Below, piece by piece: positions 1 through 8,396 of a stretch of 64,000 nt of DNA. Both the position numbers and the translations under genes were made by a program. Origin of the DNA: Streptomyces cinnabarinus (GTDB taxonomy: Bacteria > Actinomycetota > Actinomycetes > Streptomycetales > Streptomycetaceae); assembly GCF_027270315.1 (NCBI RefSeq), contig NZ_CP114413.1, forward strand, positions 8,184,001 to 8,248,000, given 5' to 3'. The notes beneath the pieces were generated by a model. The model saw only the letters and a program-made list of their open reading frames with translations. It was not told the DNA's origin and made no database searches. Within the stretch, counting starts at the first letter, position 1. Each line of letters starts with the position of its first letter.

Positions 1-459
1 TCCGGCGATCTCGGTGTGCGGGTAGCCGAAGACCTCGTTCAGCACGAACACCGCCCGCTCCAGCGGGGTCAGCGACTCCAGCACCACCAGCATCGCCAGG
101 GAGACGGACTCGGCGCGCAGGGCCGGATCGTCCGCGCCGTCGTCGGTGGCGACCAGGGGTTCGGGCAGCCAGGGGCCGACGTAGGTCTCCTGGCGGCGGC
201 TGATCGTGGCGCGGCGGCGCAGCGCGTGGTTGACGGCCGCCCGGACGAGGTACGCCCGTGGGTTGGCGACCTCCTCCAGCGGCTCGCCGCCGCCCCGGGC
301 CGTCCAGGACAGCCAGGTCTCCTGGAGGACGTCCTCGGTGTCGGCGACGCTGCCGAGCACGTTGTAGACGACGCCGAACAGCAGCTCGCGATGGGCGAGG
401 AAGTCTTCGGTCGCCTGGTCCAGCCGGTCGTCGGTGTCGGGAAGAGGGATCTCGGGCAT
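1..459 (-). CDS. ECF41/SigJ-type RNA polymerase sigma factor, 3' end outside window
   Basis: The first 153 residues of an alternative sigma factor read leftward off the window edge. The start is ATG at 459 with a GGAGG ribosome site 8 bases upstream. Region 2 is visible as LFGVVYNVLGSVADTEDVLQ and region 4 as ERAVFVLNEVFGYPHTEIA. The linker motif GPWLPEPL between them is typical of the ECF41/SigJ group, whose members normally end in a SnoaL-like regulatory domain; that part lies beyond base 1. Confident as a sigma factor. The ECF41 subgroup is inferred from the motifs. Confidence 0.88.
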   Translation of the reverse strand, partial: MPEIPLPDTDDRLDQATEDFLAHRELLFGVVYNVLGSVADTEDVLQETWLSWTARGGGEPLEEVANPRAYLVRAAVNHALRRRATISRRQETYVGPWLPEPLVATDDGADDPALRAESVSLAMLVVLESLTPLERAVFVLNEVFGYPHTEIAG

Positions 460-630
460 TCGGGGGCCTCCGCAGCGGTGCGCTCACCACTGGGAGGCGT
501 CGAGGGGGCCGGTTTGTGACACCGGAGCGGGGCAATGTGACCCAGCTCTCAGGATCCGCGGTGCCGCGATGCCGGGGGACGGCGCCCTCCCTCTCCGTAG
601 GTACCGTAGGACACCTGTTCTGACCTGGGT

Positions 631-648
631 GTATTTACGGGTAAGTAC
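631..648. promoter_or_regulatory. near-palindrome upstream of the toxin-antitoxin pair
   Basis: GTATTTACGGGTAAGTAC is an imperfect dyad (GTAnTTAC / GTAAnTAC) ending 20 bases before the antitoxin ATG. Ribbon-helix-helix antitoxins usually repress their own operon, so this is a candidate autoregulatory operator. That role is inferred from position only. Confidence 0.4.
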
Positions 649-668
649 CCGCGCGGTACCGTGAGGCC

Positions 669-914
669 ATGCCAGCTCTCAACGTGGAGTTCAGCGACCG
701 CGAGCTTGAGGACCTGCGGCAGATCGCCAAGGAACGCGGTACGTCGATGAAGGCGCTCGTACGGGAGGCCGCGGCGGCCGACATCGCCCGGCACCGGGCG
801 CTCCAGGAAGGCGCTGAGGCCTTCCGCCGGTTCTTCTCCTCGCACGCCGACGAGTTCGCGGCCGCTTTCCCGGACGACGAACCACCCGCCAAGGGCGAGG
901 GGCGGGCCGCCTGA
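669..914 (+). CDS. ribbon-helix-helix antitoxin
   Basis: An 81-residue protein. The N-terminal MPALNVEFSDRELEDLRQIAKERGTS is a short beta strand followed by two helices, as in CopG/Arc-type ribbon-helix-helix DNA-binding antitoxins. The charged C-terminal half would be the toxin-binding arm. The Doc-like toxin gene starts 3 bases after the stop, the usual antitoxin-first order of type II systems. It probably neutralises the toxin and represses the operon through the dyad at 631-648. Start: ATG at 669 preceded by GTGAGG. Confidence 0.8.
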   Translation: MPALNVEFSDRELEDLRQIAKERGTSMKALVREAAAADIARHRALQEGAEAFRRFFSSHADEFAAAFPDDEPPAKGEGRAA

Positions 915-917
915 CCG

Positions 918-1295
918 ATGGCACCCGTCATCCACATAGACGTGCCCTGGCTGCTCCAGCGGCACGAGGAGGTCCTGCCGGACCAGCCCACCATCAACGA
1001 CTTCTCGGCGCTGGTCGCGGCCGTCGCCCGGCACCGCGTCGACCCGCCCCGGCTCGGCGTCAACTCCGACCCGGCCTGGCGGGCGGCCGCGTTGCTGCAC
1101 ACCCTCACCCTGCTCAAGCCCCTCCCCGCCGCCAACGCCCGCTTCGCCTGCGCCACCGCCGTGGCCTACATGTTCGTCAGCGGCGCCGGCATCGATCCCC
1201 CCTACGGCGCCCTCGTCGACCTCGCCCGGGACCTGATCGACGGCAAGACGGACATCTTCGGCGCCGCCGACCGCCTGCGGTCGTGGCAGATCTGA
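918..1295 (+). CDS. Fic/Doc-like toxin with degenerate catalytic motif
   Basis: A 125-residue protein whose layout resembles Doc (death-on-curing): an N-terminal segment DQPTINDFSALVAAVARHR, then LLHTLTLLKPLPAANARFACATAVAYM. The last part aligns with the Fic/Doc active-site loop (HPFxDGNKR in the family). Here His is replaced by Lys67 and the acidic residue by Ala71, while Pro68, Asn73 and Arg75 remain. Doc itself phosphorylates EF-Tu. The loss of His and acid makes that activity doubtful here. The gene is in an operon with the antitoxin 3 bases upstream, and its stop overlaps the next gene by 13 bases. Confidence 0.72.
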   Translation: MAPVIHIDVPWLLQRHEEVLPDQPTINDFSALVAAVARHRVDPPRLGVNSDPAWRAAALLHTLTLLKPLPAANARFACATAVAYMFVSGAGIDPPYGALVDLARDLIDGKTDIFGAADRLRSWQI

Positions 1296-1732
1296 GCACC
1301 GAGCCGGGCCCCCGGCAGTCCGCCGTGTTCGAGTCGGTCACCTGGGCGGCGCCGTGCCCGGAGTGCGGAGCGGAGCTGGAGTGCCATGGCGTCCAGGCCC
1401 TCGTGACCGGACGTCCGCGGTGGGACGTCGAGTCGGTGTGCTCCGCCTGCGGATTCGCGCTCGCCGCGTGCGGAGGGGAACTGCCGGTGGAACGGCGGGA
1501 GCAACTGCTCGCCGTGCACGGACCGGCGCGGCTGCGCGTGAGTGATCCGCGGGCGCGGCACGTCCTGATCATGCGGGTGCTGCGGGCCGGGACGGGACTG
1601 GACCTGGTGAGCGCCAAGGCCGAGGCGCGCCGTGTGGTGAGCGGGGAGTACTCGGGCACGTCGGCCGAGATGGAGTATCTGGCCGGAAAGCTTCGGGCGT
1701 GCGGTGTCGGTGTCGCCGTCGTTCGGGGGTAG
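1283..1732 (+). CDS. hypothetical zinc-ribbon protein with L7/L12-like C-terminus
   Basis: 149 residues from a GTG at 1283 that overlaps the toxin gene by 13 bases, suggesting coupled translation. Two CxxC pairs (Cys25/Cys28 and Cys53/Cys56) form a probable zinc ribbon. Residues about 92-149 (LIMRVLRAGTGLDLVSAKAE ... LRACGVGVAVV) follow the helix-Gly-x-Gly-helix-helix-strand pattern of the ribosomal L7/L12 C-terminal domain. Function is unknown. The L7/L12 resemblance is by eye and would suggest contact with translation factors, which is interesting beside a Doc-like toxin. Confidence 0.7.
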   Translation: MADLSTEPGPRQSAVFESVTWAAPCPECGAELECHGVQALVTGRPRWDVESVCSACGFALAACGGELPVERREQLLAVHGPARLRVSDPRARHVLIMRVLRAGTGLDLVSAKAEARRVVSGEYSGTSAEMEYLAGKLRACGVGVAVVRG

Positions 1733-2169
1733 GCGGCGGCCGCCGGCCCTGTCTGGCGTCCTCGGGGCCGCCGACCGAGGGCGGGAGGAACGGGGTCGGC
1801 GGCCATTTCGCGCGGGAGAGCCGCCGTCCTGCGCGGGGCCTTCCGAGGGGCCGGTTCCAGTTCAGCGCGTGCGTGTCCGTGCGGGGAGAGTGCGTCGTGG
1901 CCGGGTGCGGGTGCGTGATTCACACGGGGCGCAGAGCAAAGCCGAAAGTCGGTGCGGGTGACGGGAGTTGCCATCGTTTCTGACTATCTTTCAAAGGTGC
2001 GGATGTTGCCCGAGTGCCTTGTTGGGCGAGATGTCATGTGCAAGGGTTAAGTGCCCGTGCGGGGGTAAAGCCGGGTCGCATTCGTACCGATGGGGGATCG
2101 GGTCCGGATGGGGTTTGGTGAATTCGCACTCCCCGCGCTGTTCTCTGTGCGTGGGAAGGAATCTGCTCA
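1733..2169. other. 437-base intergenic region
   Basis: No convincing coding frame. The stretch is GC-rich on the left and less so from about 1960 to 2060 (for example GTTTCTGACTATCTTTCAAAG), where the promoter of the downstream lectin gene most likely lies. A good ribosome site (GGAAGGAA) precedes the GTG at 2170. No terminator hairpin stands out after 1732. Confidence 0.5.
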
Positions 2170-3759
2170 GTGCCCACCCCCCACCCCCCTCGCCCCCCTT
2201 ACCCCCCGCCCGCCGACGTCCCCGAGGAATCGGACAACGGCCTCGCCGCCCGCCTGAGAGGCAGACCGGACGGCGAGACGGCCACCACCGTCGCCCTGTT
2301 GACGGCACGGCACTGGCAGCCCGTCCGGGAATACGCCGCGATCTGCCTCGCCTCCCGCGCCGAGCTCTCCGCCATGGTCACCGCCGCCGCCTTCCACCAG
2401 GTCCTGGACCGGCTCGCGCTCGGCGAACCGGCCGTCGCACTGCGCCCCTTCCTGCTGGTCGCGGTCCGCGACACGGTCCGGGTATGGGCCGCCGAGGAAC
2501 GGATATCCACGGTCCTGCCGGAGCTCGGGAAACCGGCCGGCGGCCGCGGTATGCGCGCCGCGAAGTCCATGACCCCGGAAAATCGCAAGCTGGCCGGGCG
2601 TTCATTCAACGCCCTTCCCGGACTGGCCCGGTGTCTGCTCTGGCACACCGAGGTGGAGGCCGAACCGATAACCGTGCCCGCCGGACTGCTCGGCATGGAC
2701 ACCGACACCGCGTCGGTCGCGCTCGAACAGGCGCGTGAAAAATTCCGCGCGGGTTGTGTACTGGCCCATCGGGAACTCGCGCCGACGAAGGATTGCCGCT
2801 TCTACAACCGTCTCCTCGACGTCCCCATTCGCCGCGGCGGAGCCCTGCTCCCGGATGTCCAGCAGCATCTCTCCCAGTGCCGCTACTGCCGTTCCGCCGC
2901 CGAACAACTGAGCCATTTCGAAGGCGCTTTGGGCACCCTGCTGGCCGAGGCCGTCCTCGGCTGGGGCGCCCGCCGCTATCTGGACTCCCGCCCGGGCCGC
3001 GCCCAGCACCCCGCGCGCCCCCGCGGCGCGGCCCGGCACGGCCGCGGCCGGCGGCGCCTGCTGCCCCGTATCCCGGTCCCCGCACAGGCCCGCCGGGTGG
3101 CGACCGGACCGCGTTCGTCCCGGGTGCTGCTCACCGGAGTGGGCATCGCCTCCGCCGGGCTGCTCGCCTCAGTGCTCGCCGCCACCGTCTGGTCCGACGA
3201 CGACGGCACCGCCCCGGTCGCCTCCGCCACCAGCGGTGACACCGCGGACGAGGCCCCGCCCACGGTGTCCTCCGTGCCGCCCGGCACCGCCCAGCTCCCC
3301 GTCCCGCCCCGGCAGACCAGACTGCGCAACGCCGGAGCCGACCTGTGCCTGGACATCCGCGACGAGCCGGAGGCCGGGGCCGGAACCGAACTCGCGAGCT
3401 GCTCGGACGCCGGCACCCAGCAGTGGTCGTACGAGGAGGACGGGCTGTTGCGCAGCGCCGCGCAACCGGAGCTGTGCCTGGACTCGCGGATGGGCGCCGG
3501 GGTCGGCGTGCTCGGCCGGTGCGCCGACGAGGACGCCGACCGCGCCGACGATGTGCGCTACGACCTCACCGTGCAGGGCGAGTTACTGCCTCGCTGGGAC
3601 GAGGAGCTCGCTCTTACCTCCACCGCCGCCGACGCGGGCGCTGACATCGTAGTCAAGGCCCGCGACGGCTCGGACGAACAGCGCTGGCTGGCCGATCCGG
3701 GCTCCACCGCGGAGCCCGGATCGCTGTCGGTCGCCGCGCCCTCGCCCCGCCCTAACTGA
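2170..3759 (+). CDS. sigma-like / zinc-finger / ricin-type lectin membrane protein
   Basis: 529 residues from GTG with GGAAGGAA upstream. Residues about 25-200 resemble a degenerate ECF sigma factor (region 2-like LAARLRGRPDGETATTVALL; region 4-like VPAGLLGMDTDTASVALEQA). Next is an anti-sigma-type HxxxCxxC zinc motif (His233, Cys237, Cys240), a basic linker, one membrane segment (about 322-342), a Pro/Thr-rich stretch and a ricin-B beta-trefoil-like domain (about 375-510, with repeated LCLD and QQW motifs). It looks like a membrane sensor that links an extracellular sugar-binding domain to a cytoplasmic transcription-factor-like part. No partner sigma gene is adjacent. It ends convergently with an 8-base overlap with the dehydrogenase. 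Confidence 0.75.
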   Translation: MPTPHPPRPPYPPPADVPEESDNGLAARLRGRPDGETATTVALLTARHWQPVREYAAICLASRAELSAMVTAAAFHQVLDRLALGEPAVALRPFLLVAVRDTVRVWAAEERISTVLPELGKPAGGRGMRAAKSMTPENRKLAGRSFNALPGLARCLLWHTEVEAEPITVPAGLLGMDTDTASVALEQAREKFRAGCVLAHRELAPTKDCRFYNRLLDVPIRRGGALLPDVQQHLSQCRYCRSAAEQLSHFEGALGTLLAEAVLGWGARRYLDSRPGRAQHPARPRGAARHGRGRRRLLPRIPVPAQARRVATGPRSSRVLLTGVGIASAGLLASVLAATVWSDDDGTAPVASATSGDTADEAPPTVSSVPPGTAQLPVPPRQTRLRNAGADLCLDIRDEPEAGAGTELASCSDAGTQQWSYEEDGLLRSAAQPELCLDSRMGAGVGVLGRCADEDADRADDVRYDLTVQGELLPRWDEELALTSTAADAGADIVVKARDGSDEQRWLADPGSTAEPGSLSVAAPSPRPN

Positions 3760-4726
3760 CCACGTCCCGCGGGGACTCGCCGGTGAGGAACCCGGTCACG
3801 TTCGCCACGGCGGCCAGCGCGATGCGCACCAGCGTCTCGCGGGTGACGCCACCGGCGTGCGGGGACAGCACCACATGAGGGGCACGCAGCAACCGCAGGG
3901 CCGGGGTGGGCGGTTCGGGGTCGAAGACGTCGAGGCCCGCCCCGGCCAGGGCGCCCTTCTCCAGGGTGTCCGCGAGGGCGTCCTGGTCGATCAGGGCGCC
4001 CCGCGCGGTGTTCACCACGAACGCCGTCGGCTTCAGCAGCGCCAGCCGCGCCGCGTCCAGCAGATGCCGGGTGTCGTCGGTGAGCGGAGCGTGCAGGGTG
4101 ACGTAGTCGGCGGTGCGCAGCAGGTCGTCCAGCGGCAGATGACGGGCGTCGTACCGCGCCTCGATCTCGGGGGAGACCCGGTTGCGTCCGGCGTAGACGA
4201 CCGTCATGTCGAAGGCCGTCGCGCGCCGGGCGACCTCCCGGCCGATCTGGCCGAGGCCCACGATGCCGAGGGTCTTGCCGGACAGTTCGGTGAGGGAGTT
4301 CTGGAGCCGGGGCAGTGCCCAGTCGGCGTCGACCAGCGCGGTGTGCGCGGGGATCAGCTGCTTGGCGAGCGCGAGCATCAGGGCGAAGGTCTGCTCGGCG
4401 ACGTTCTGCGCCTCGGCGCCGCTGGAGCCGATGTTGCACACCCGCACACCCCGTTCGCGGGCGGCGGCCACATCGACGTAGTCGAAGCCGTGGCTCGCGC
4501 ACTGCACCAGCTCCAGCTCCGGTGCGGCGGCGAGATGTTCGGCGGTCACGGGGGCGAGCCCGGTGATGATCACCTCGGCGGAGCGCAGCGCGGCCGGGTC
4601 CTCGTCCGCCGTCTCGACGACGGTGACCCGTGCGTCGGCGGGGAAGAGCGTGGCGAGCCCGGCGCCGACGCCCCGCCCGCCGACGTGCGGGGCGATGACG
4701 GCGAGGATCCGGCGCGGGGCGGTCAT
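3752..4726 (-). CDS. D-isomer-specific 2-hydroxyacid dehydrogenase
   Basis: A 324-residue NAD-dependent dehydrogenase that interconverts 2-oxoacids and D-2-hydroxyacids. The Rossmann motif is GLGQIGREVARR. The catalytic Arg is in VNTARGALID, the Glu in FDPEPP and the His in LSPHAGG, so all three active-site residues are kept. Start: ATG at 4726, overlapping the stop of the upstream flavoenzyme (ATGA). It is last in a leftward operon with a flavin oxidase, an esterase and a permease, so it probably acts on a small hydroxy- or keto-acid from the same pathway. Exact substrate unknown. Confidence 0.9.
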   Translation of the reverse strand: MTAPRRILAVIAPHVGGRGVGAGLATLFPADARVTVVETADEDPAALRSAEVIITGLAPVTAEHLAAAPELELVQCASHGFDYVDVAAARERGVRVCNIGSSGAEAQNVAEQTFALMLALAKQLIPAHTALVDADWALPRLQNSLTELSGKTLGIVGLGQIGREVARRATAFDMTVVYAGRNRVSPEIEARYDARHLPLDDLLRTADYVTLHAPLTDDTRHLLDAARLALLKPTAFVVNTARGALIDQDALADTLEKGALAGAGLDVFDPEPPTPALRLLRAPHVVLSPHAGGVTRETLVRIALAAVANVTGFLTGESPRDVVS

Positions 4727-5901
4727 ACGGACTCCCCGGCGCCGTCGATGAGATCGGCCCGGCTCAGGGTGCCCGGTCCGGCGTGTCCCGACAGGGCGAG
4801 GGTGAGGTCGAGTTCGGCGAGCAGACACCGGATCACGTGCTCGACGCCCGCCTGTCCGTCGAGCCCGAGCCCGTAGACGTACGGCCGTCCGACGAGCACC
4901 GCCCGCGCGCCGAGCGCGAGCGCCTTGACGATGTCGTCGCCGGTGCGGATCCCGCTGTCGAAGAGCACGGTGAGCCGGTCCCCGACGGCTTTCACTACCC
5001 CCGGCAGCGCCTCGGCCGCCGCGATCGAACCGGCCACCTGCCGGCCGCCGTGGTTGGAGACGACGACCCCGTCCATCCCGGCGTCGGCGGCCGCCCGCGC
5101 GTCGTCGGGATGCAGCACCCCCTTCAGCACGATCGGGCCGTCCCAGTGCTCCCGCAGGAACACCAGGTCCGGCCAGGTCTTCCCAGGGTCGGCGAACATG
5201 CCCACGAAGTGCATCACCGCGGCGTTCGGGTCCTCGTGCACGGGCTTGGCCAGGCCCGCCTGGAACGCCGGGTCGGTGAAGTAGTTGGCGGTGCCGACAC
5301 CGTGCAGGAACGGCAGATACGCCTGGTCCAGGTCGCGGGGCCGCCACGCCAGCAGAGGCGTGTCCAGGGTGACCACGAGCGCGGTGTACCCGGCCGCCTT
5401 CGCCCGGTTCAGGAAGCTGAGCGCGACCTCGGGGTCCTTGGGCCAGTACAGCTGGAACCAGCGCTCGGCGTCGCCCATCGCCTCGGCGACCTGCTCCATG
5501 GGCGTGCTGGACGCCGAGGACAGCACGAAGGGCACGCCCTGCGCGGCGGCGGCTCGGGCCGCGGCGGACTCGGCGTCCGGGTGCATGATCGACAGCACGC
5601 CGACCGGCGCCAGCGCCAGCGGCGCGGGCAGGGCGCGGCCCAGCACCTCGACCGACAGATCCCGCTCGTGCACGTCCCGCAGCATGCGCGGCACGATCCG
5701 GTGCCGCTTCAGGGCCGCCCGGTTGGCGCGGGCGGTGCTGCCGTCCCCGGCGCTCCCGGCGACGTATCCCACCGGGCCCGGCCCGAGGCGCTGTTCGGTC
5801 AGCTCCTCGAGCCGGGTCAGATCGGTGGGCAGCCGGGGCACGGCCCCCGTCATGCCGTTGAGATAGATCTCGTACTGGAAGTCCGCCCAGTGCTTGCCCA
5901 T
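4723..5901 (-). CDS. FMN-dependent alpha-hydroxyacid oxidase (lactate 2-monooxygenase-like)
   Basis: 392 residues of the TIM-barrel flavoenzyme family that includes lactate 2-monooxygenase, lactate oxidase and glycolate oxidase. The catalytic His-Gly-Gly-Arg is seen in VVSNHGGRQV, the substrate-binding Lys in VLKGVLHPDDA and the phosphate-binding segment in DSGIRTGDDIVKALALGARA. Length and the N-terminus MGKHWADFQYEIYLNGM match the lactate monooxygenase branch. ATG 5901 was chosen; an in-frame ATG at 5949 would add 16 residues. It is translationally coupled to the downstream dehydrogenase. The lactate-type substrate is inferred. Confidence 0.87.
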   Translation of the reverse strand: MGKHWADFQYEIYLNGMTGAVPRLPTDLTRLEELTEQRLGPGPVGYVAGSAGDGSTARANRAALKRHRIVPRMLRDVHERDLSVEVLGRALPAPLALAPVGVLSIMHPDAESAAARAAAAQGVPFVLSSASSTPMEQVAEAMGDAERWFQLYWPKDPEVALSFLNRAKAAGYTALVVTLDTPLLAWRPRDLDQAYLPFLHGVGTANYFTDPAFQAGLAKPVHEDPNAAVMHFVGMFADPGKTWPDLVFLREHWDGPIVLKGVLHPDDARAAADAGMDGVVVSNHGGRQVAGSIAAAEALPGVVKAVGDRLTVLFDSGIRTGDDIVKALALGARAVLVGRPYVYGLGLDGQAGVEHVIRCLLAELDLTLALSGHAGPGTLSRADLIDGAGESV

Positions 5902-5975
5902 GCCGTCGGTCCGCCCCTCGTCGTTGAGAACGCGCAGTACGCAGACCATACCGACCGGTAGGCAGGGGTGGTGGG

Positions 5976-6671
5976 TCAGGTGCCCTTCGTCGACGCCGCC
6001 AGGATCCCGGCGAGTTCGCGGGGCCGCGAGAACATCGGCCAGTGCCCGGTGTCGAGATCGACCAGGTTCCAGCGCTCGCTCTTCAGCACCTCGGCCGCCG
6101 CGCCCCACGGCTCCTCGCCGTCGAGCAGGCACTTGACGTACGTGCCGGGCAGTTCGCCGAACGGGCGGGTGAGGACCGCCGGTTCGGTGAGCGTGGCGCC
6201 GGGGTGCGCGGTGGCACCGGCGACGAGCCTCGCCACCTGGTCGTCCGTCAGCCCCTGGCCGGCGAACTCGGCCGGGTCGGGGCACGGCCAGAAGCCGTCG
6301 TGCGCGGCGATGGCCTCCCGCACGAAATCGCTCGGCCAGCCGGCGAGGAACGACTCGCCGTCGACCGGGACGTTGGCGTCGACGAGTACCACCCGCCCCA
6401 GCCGGTCACCGATCCGTTCCGCCGCCTGTCCGACCGGCACACCCGAGTAACTGTGTCCGACCAGGACGACCTCCCGCAGATCGAGGCGCTCCACCTCCTC
6501 GACGATGTCCTGGACATGGGTCTGCAGCCCGGCCGGGACGCCCCGCTTCTCGGCGAGGCCCGAGAGCGTCAGCGGATACGCCTCATGTCCGGTGGCGCGC
6601 AGCTCCGCCGCCACCTCGTCCCACGCCCACGCTCCGAGCCACGCACCTGCTACTAGTACGAATCGCGTCAT
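5976..6671 (-). CDS. alpha/beta-fold hydrolase (esterase)
   Basis: A 231-residue hydrolase with the N-terminus FVLVAGAWLGAWAWDEVAAEL (oxyanion region) and nucleophile elbow GHSYSG (catalytic Ser). A late DTGHWPM carries the catalytic His. This pattern fits the salicylate/methyl-ester esterase-like group. Start: ATG at 6671, overlapping the permease stop by 4 bases, so it is translated with the transporter. It may release the hydroxyacid used by the two downstream oxidoreductases from an imported ester; that role is inference from the operon. Confidence 0.85.
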   Translation of the reverse strand: MTRFVLVAGAWLGAWAWDEVAAELRATGHEAYPLTLSGLAEKRGVPAGLQTHVQDIVEEVERLDLREVVLVGHSYSGVPVGQAAERIGDRLGRVVLVDANVPVDGESFLAGWPSDFVREAIAAHDGFWPCPDPAEFAGQGLTDDQVARLVAGATAHPGATLTEPAVLTRPFGELPGTYVKCLLDGEEPWGAAAEVLKSERWNLVDLDTGHWPMFSRPRELAGILAASTKGT

Positions 6672-8233
6672 GCCCGCAACGTAGCCGAGGGGTCTGACAA
6701 CGGTGACCCGTCGCCCGGCCCGGTGATCGGCGGGACCGGGGTGTCGACCGTACGGGCCAGCCGCGCGCCCTCGGGCCCGTAGACCGCCCGGGGTTCGGGG
6801 AACAGCCGCAGCAACGCCAGGAACAGCACGGCGGCCACCGCCATGGAGAGCGGCAGGCTGATGTCGACACCGTTCGCGAGATCGCCGAACGGGCCGACGA
6901 ACTGGCCGGGGATGTTGGTGAAGAGCACCCCGAGCAGCGCCGAGACCCACCAGGCGGTCATGCCGCGCCAGTTCCAGCCGTGCGCGAACCAGTACCGGCC
7001 GCCGCGCTGACGGCGGTTGAAGACCTGGAGCGCGTCCGGGTCGTACCAGCCGCGCCGAGTCCAGAAGCCCAGCATCATCACGACCATCCACGGCGTGGTG
7101 CAGGTGATGATCATCGTGGCGAAGGTGGAGATCGACTGGACCAGGTCCAGGGCGAACCGCCCGATGAAGATGAACCCGATGGCCAACGCGCCGACCAGCA
7201 CGGTCGCCTGCACCCGCGACAGCCGCGGGAACACCGAGGAGAAGTCGAGACCGGTGCCGTACAGCGCCGTCGTGCCCGTCGACATGCCGCCGATCAGGGC
7301 GATCAGGCAGACCGGCAGGAAGTACCAGCCGGGGGAGACGGCGAGCAGTCCGCCGACGAAGTCCGGGGCGGCCGGATCGACGTACTCCGGCGCCTTGCCG
7401 GCGATGATGCTCGCGGTCGTCAGGCCGAAGAGGAACGGCAGCAGGGTGGCGATCTGCGACAGGAACGCGGCGCCGATCACCTTGCGGCGCGGGGTGCTCG
7501 CCGGGATGTAGCGCGACCAGTCGCCGAGGAACGCCCCGAACGACACCGGGTTGGACAGCACGATCAGCGCCGCGCCGATGAAGGAGGGCCAGAACAGCGA
7601 GCGCGTCGCGGCGTCGGCGGAGTCGGTGAACACGCCCGCGTACGACGGATCGAAGTCACCGGCGAAGGCCACCGCGCCGAGCACGAACAGCAGGCTCGCG
7701 GAGATCACGGCGACCTTGTTGACGAAGAGCATGAACCGGAAGCCGTACACGCACACCGCGAGGACGAGACCGGCGAACAGGGCGTAGGCGACGACGTACG
7801 ACAGGTTCCCGCGGCTCAGGCCGAAGAGCCGGTGGGCGCCGCCGACCAGGGCGTCGCCGGAGCTCCACACCGAGATCGAGAAGAAGGCGACCGCGGTCAG
7901 CAGGGAGAGGAACGAGCCGACCACCCGGCCGTGCACGCCGAGGTGCGCGGAGGAGGAGACGGCGTTGTTGGTGCCGTTGACCGGGCCGAACACGGCCATC
8001 GGGCAGAGGATCAGCGCACCCGCGACCACTCCGAGGAGAGTGGCGGCCAGGCCCTGCCAGAAGGAGAGCCCGAACAGGATCGGGAAGGCGCCGAGGACGC
8101 AGGTGGAGAAGGTGTTGGCGCCGCCGAAGGCGAGCCGGAACAGATCCAGCGGGGTGGCGGTGCGGTCGGCGTCGGGGATGCGGTCGACGCCGTGGGTCTC
8201 GACCTCGGTGAGGGAAGGGGGAGTCGGGGACAA
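6668..8233 (-). CDS. NCS1-family nucleobase/cation symporter (cytosine/purine permease)
   Basis: A 521-residue integral membrane protein with about 12 hydrophobic segments. The family pattern is recognisable: LAFGGANTFSTCVLGAFPIL in the first helix, GPVNGTNNAVSSSAHLGVHG after helix 2, and FGAFLGDWSRYIP near the middle. Members import cytosine, purines, allantoin or hydantoins with a cation. First gene of the leftward operon that continues into the esterase (ATGA overlap). Its neighbours suggest the real cargo may be an esterified organic acid rather than a nucleobase, but this is unproven. Confidence 0.88.
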   Translation of the reverse strand: MSPTPPSLTEVETHGVDRIPDADRTATPLDLFRLAFGGANTFSTCVLGAFPILFGLSFWQGLAATLLGVVAGALILCPMAVFGPVNGTNNAVSSSAHLGVHGRVVGSFLSLLTAVAFFSISVWSSGDALVGGAHRLFGLSRGNLSYVVAYALFAGLVLAVCVYGFRFMLFVNKVAVISASLLFVLGAVAFAGDFDPSYAGVFTDSADAATRSLFWPSFIGAALIVLSNPVSFGAFLGDWSRYIPASTPRRKVIGAAFLSQIATLLPFLFGLTTASIIAGKAPEYVDPAAPDFVGGLLAVSPGWYFLPVCLIALIGGMSTGTTALYGTGLDFSSVFPRLSRVQATVLVGALAIGFIFIGRFALDLVQSISTFATMIITCTTPWMVVMMLGFWTRRGWYDPDALQVFNRRQRGGRYWFAHGWNWRGMTAWWVSALLGVLFTNIPGQFVGPFGDLANGVDISLPLSMAVAAVLFLALLRLFPEPRAVYGPEGARLARTVDTPVPPITGPGDGSPLSDPSATLRA

Positions 8234-8366
8234 CGTGGGCTCCAGCGGCGGGGCGGGCGGTGGAGCGCGGGGTGGCGCGACGGCGGGGAGGGGGACGGCC
8301 GGTCGCCGGCGCGGGGGTGTGCGCGGCGAGGGGAGGCCGTCCCTCAGGGATCTGCCGACCGTACGG

Positions 8367-8386
8367 GGTTGGTCAAGTCTTCAACC
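8367..8386. promoter_or_regulatory. inverted repeat upstream of the permease operon
   Basis: GGTTG and CAACC arms flank a 10-base centre (GTCAAGTCTT) about 135 bases before the permease start and just past the end of the gene at 8397. On the minus strand a TTGACC hexamer lies within it. This is a candidate operator/promoter for the permease operon; weak evidence. Confidence 0.25.
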
Positions 8387-8396
8387 AGGTGGTGAT

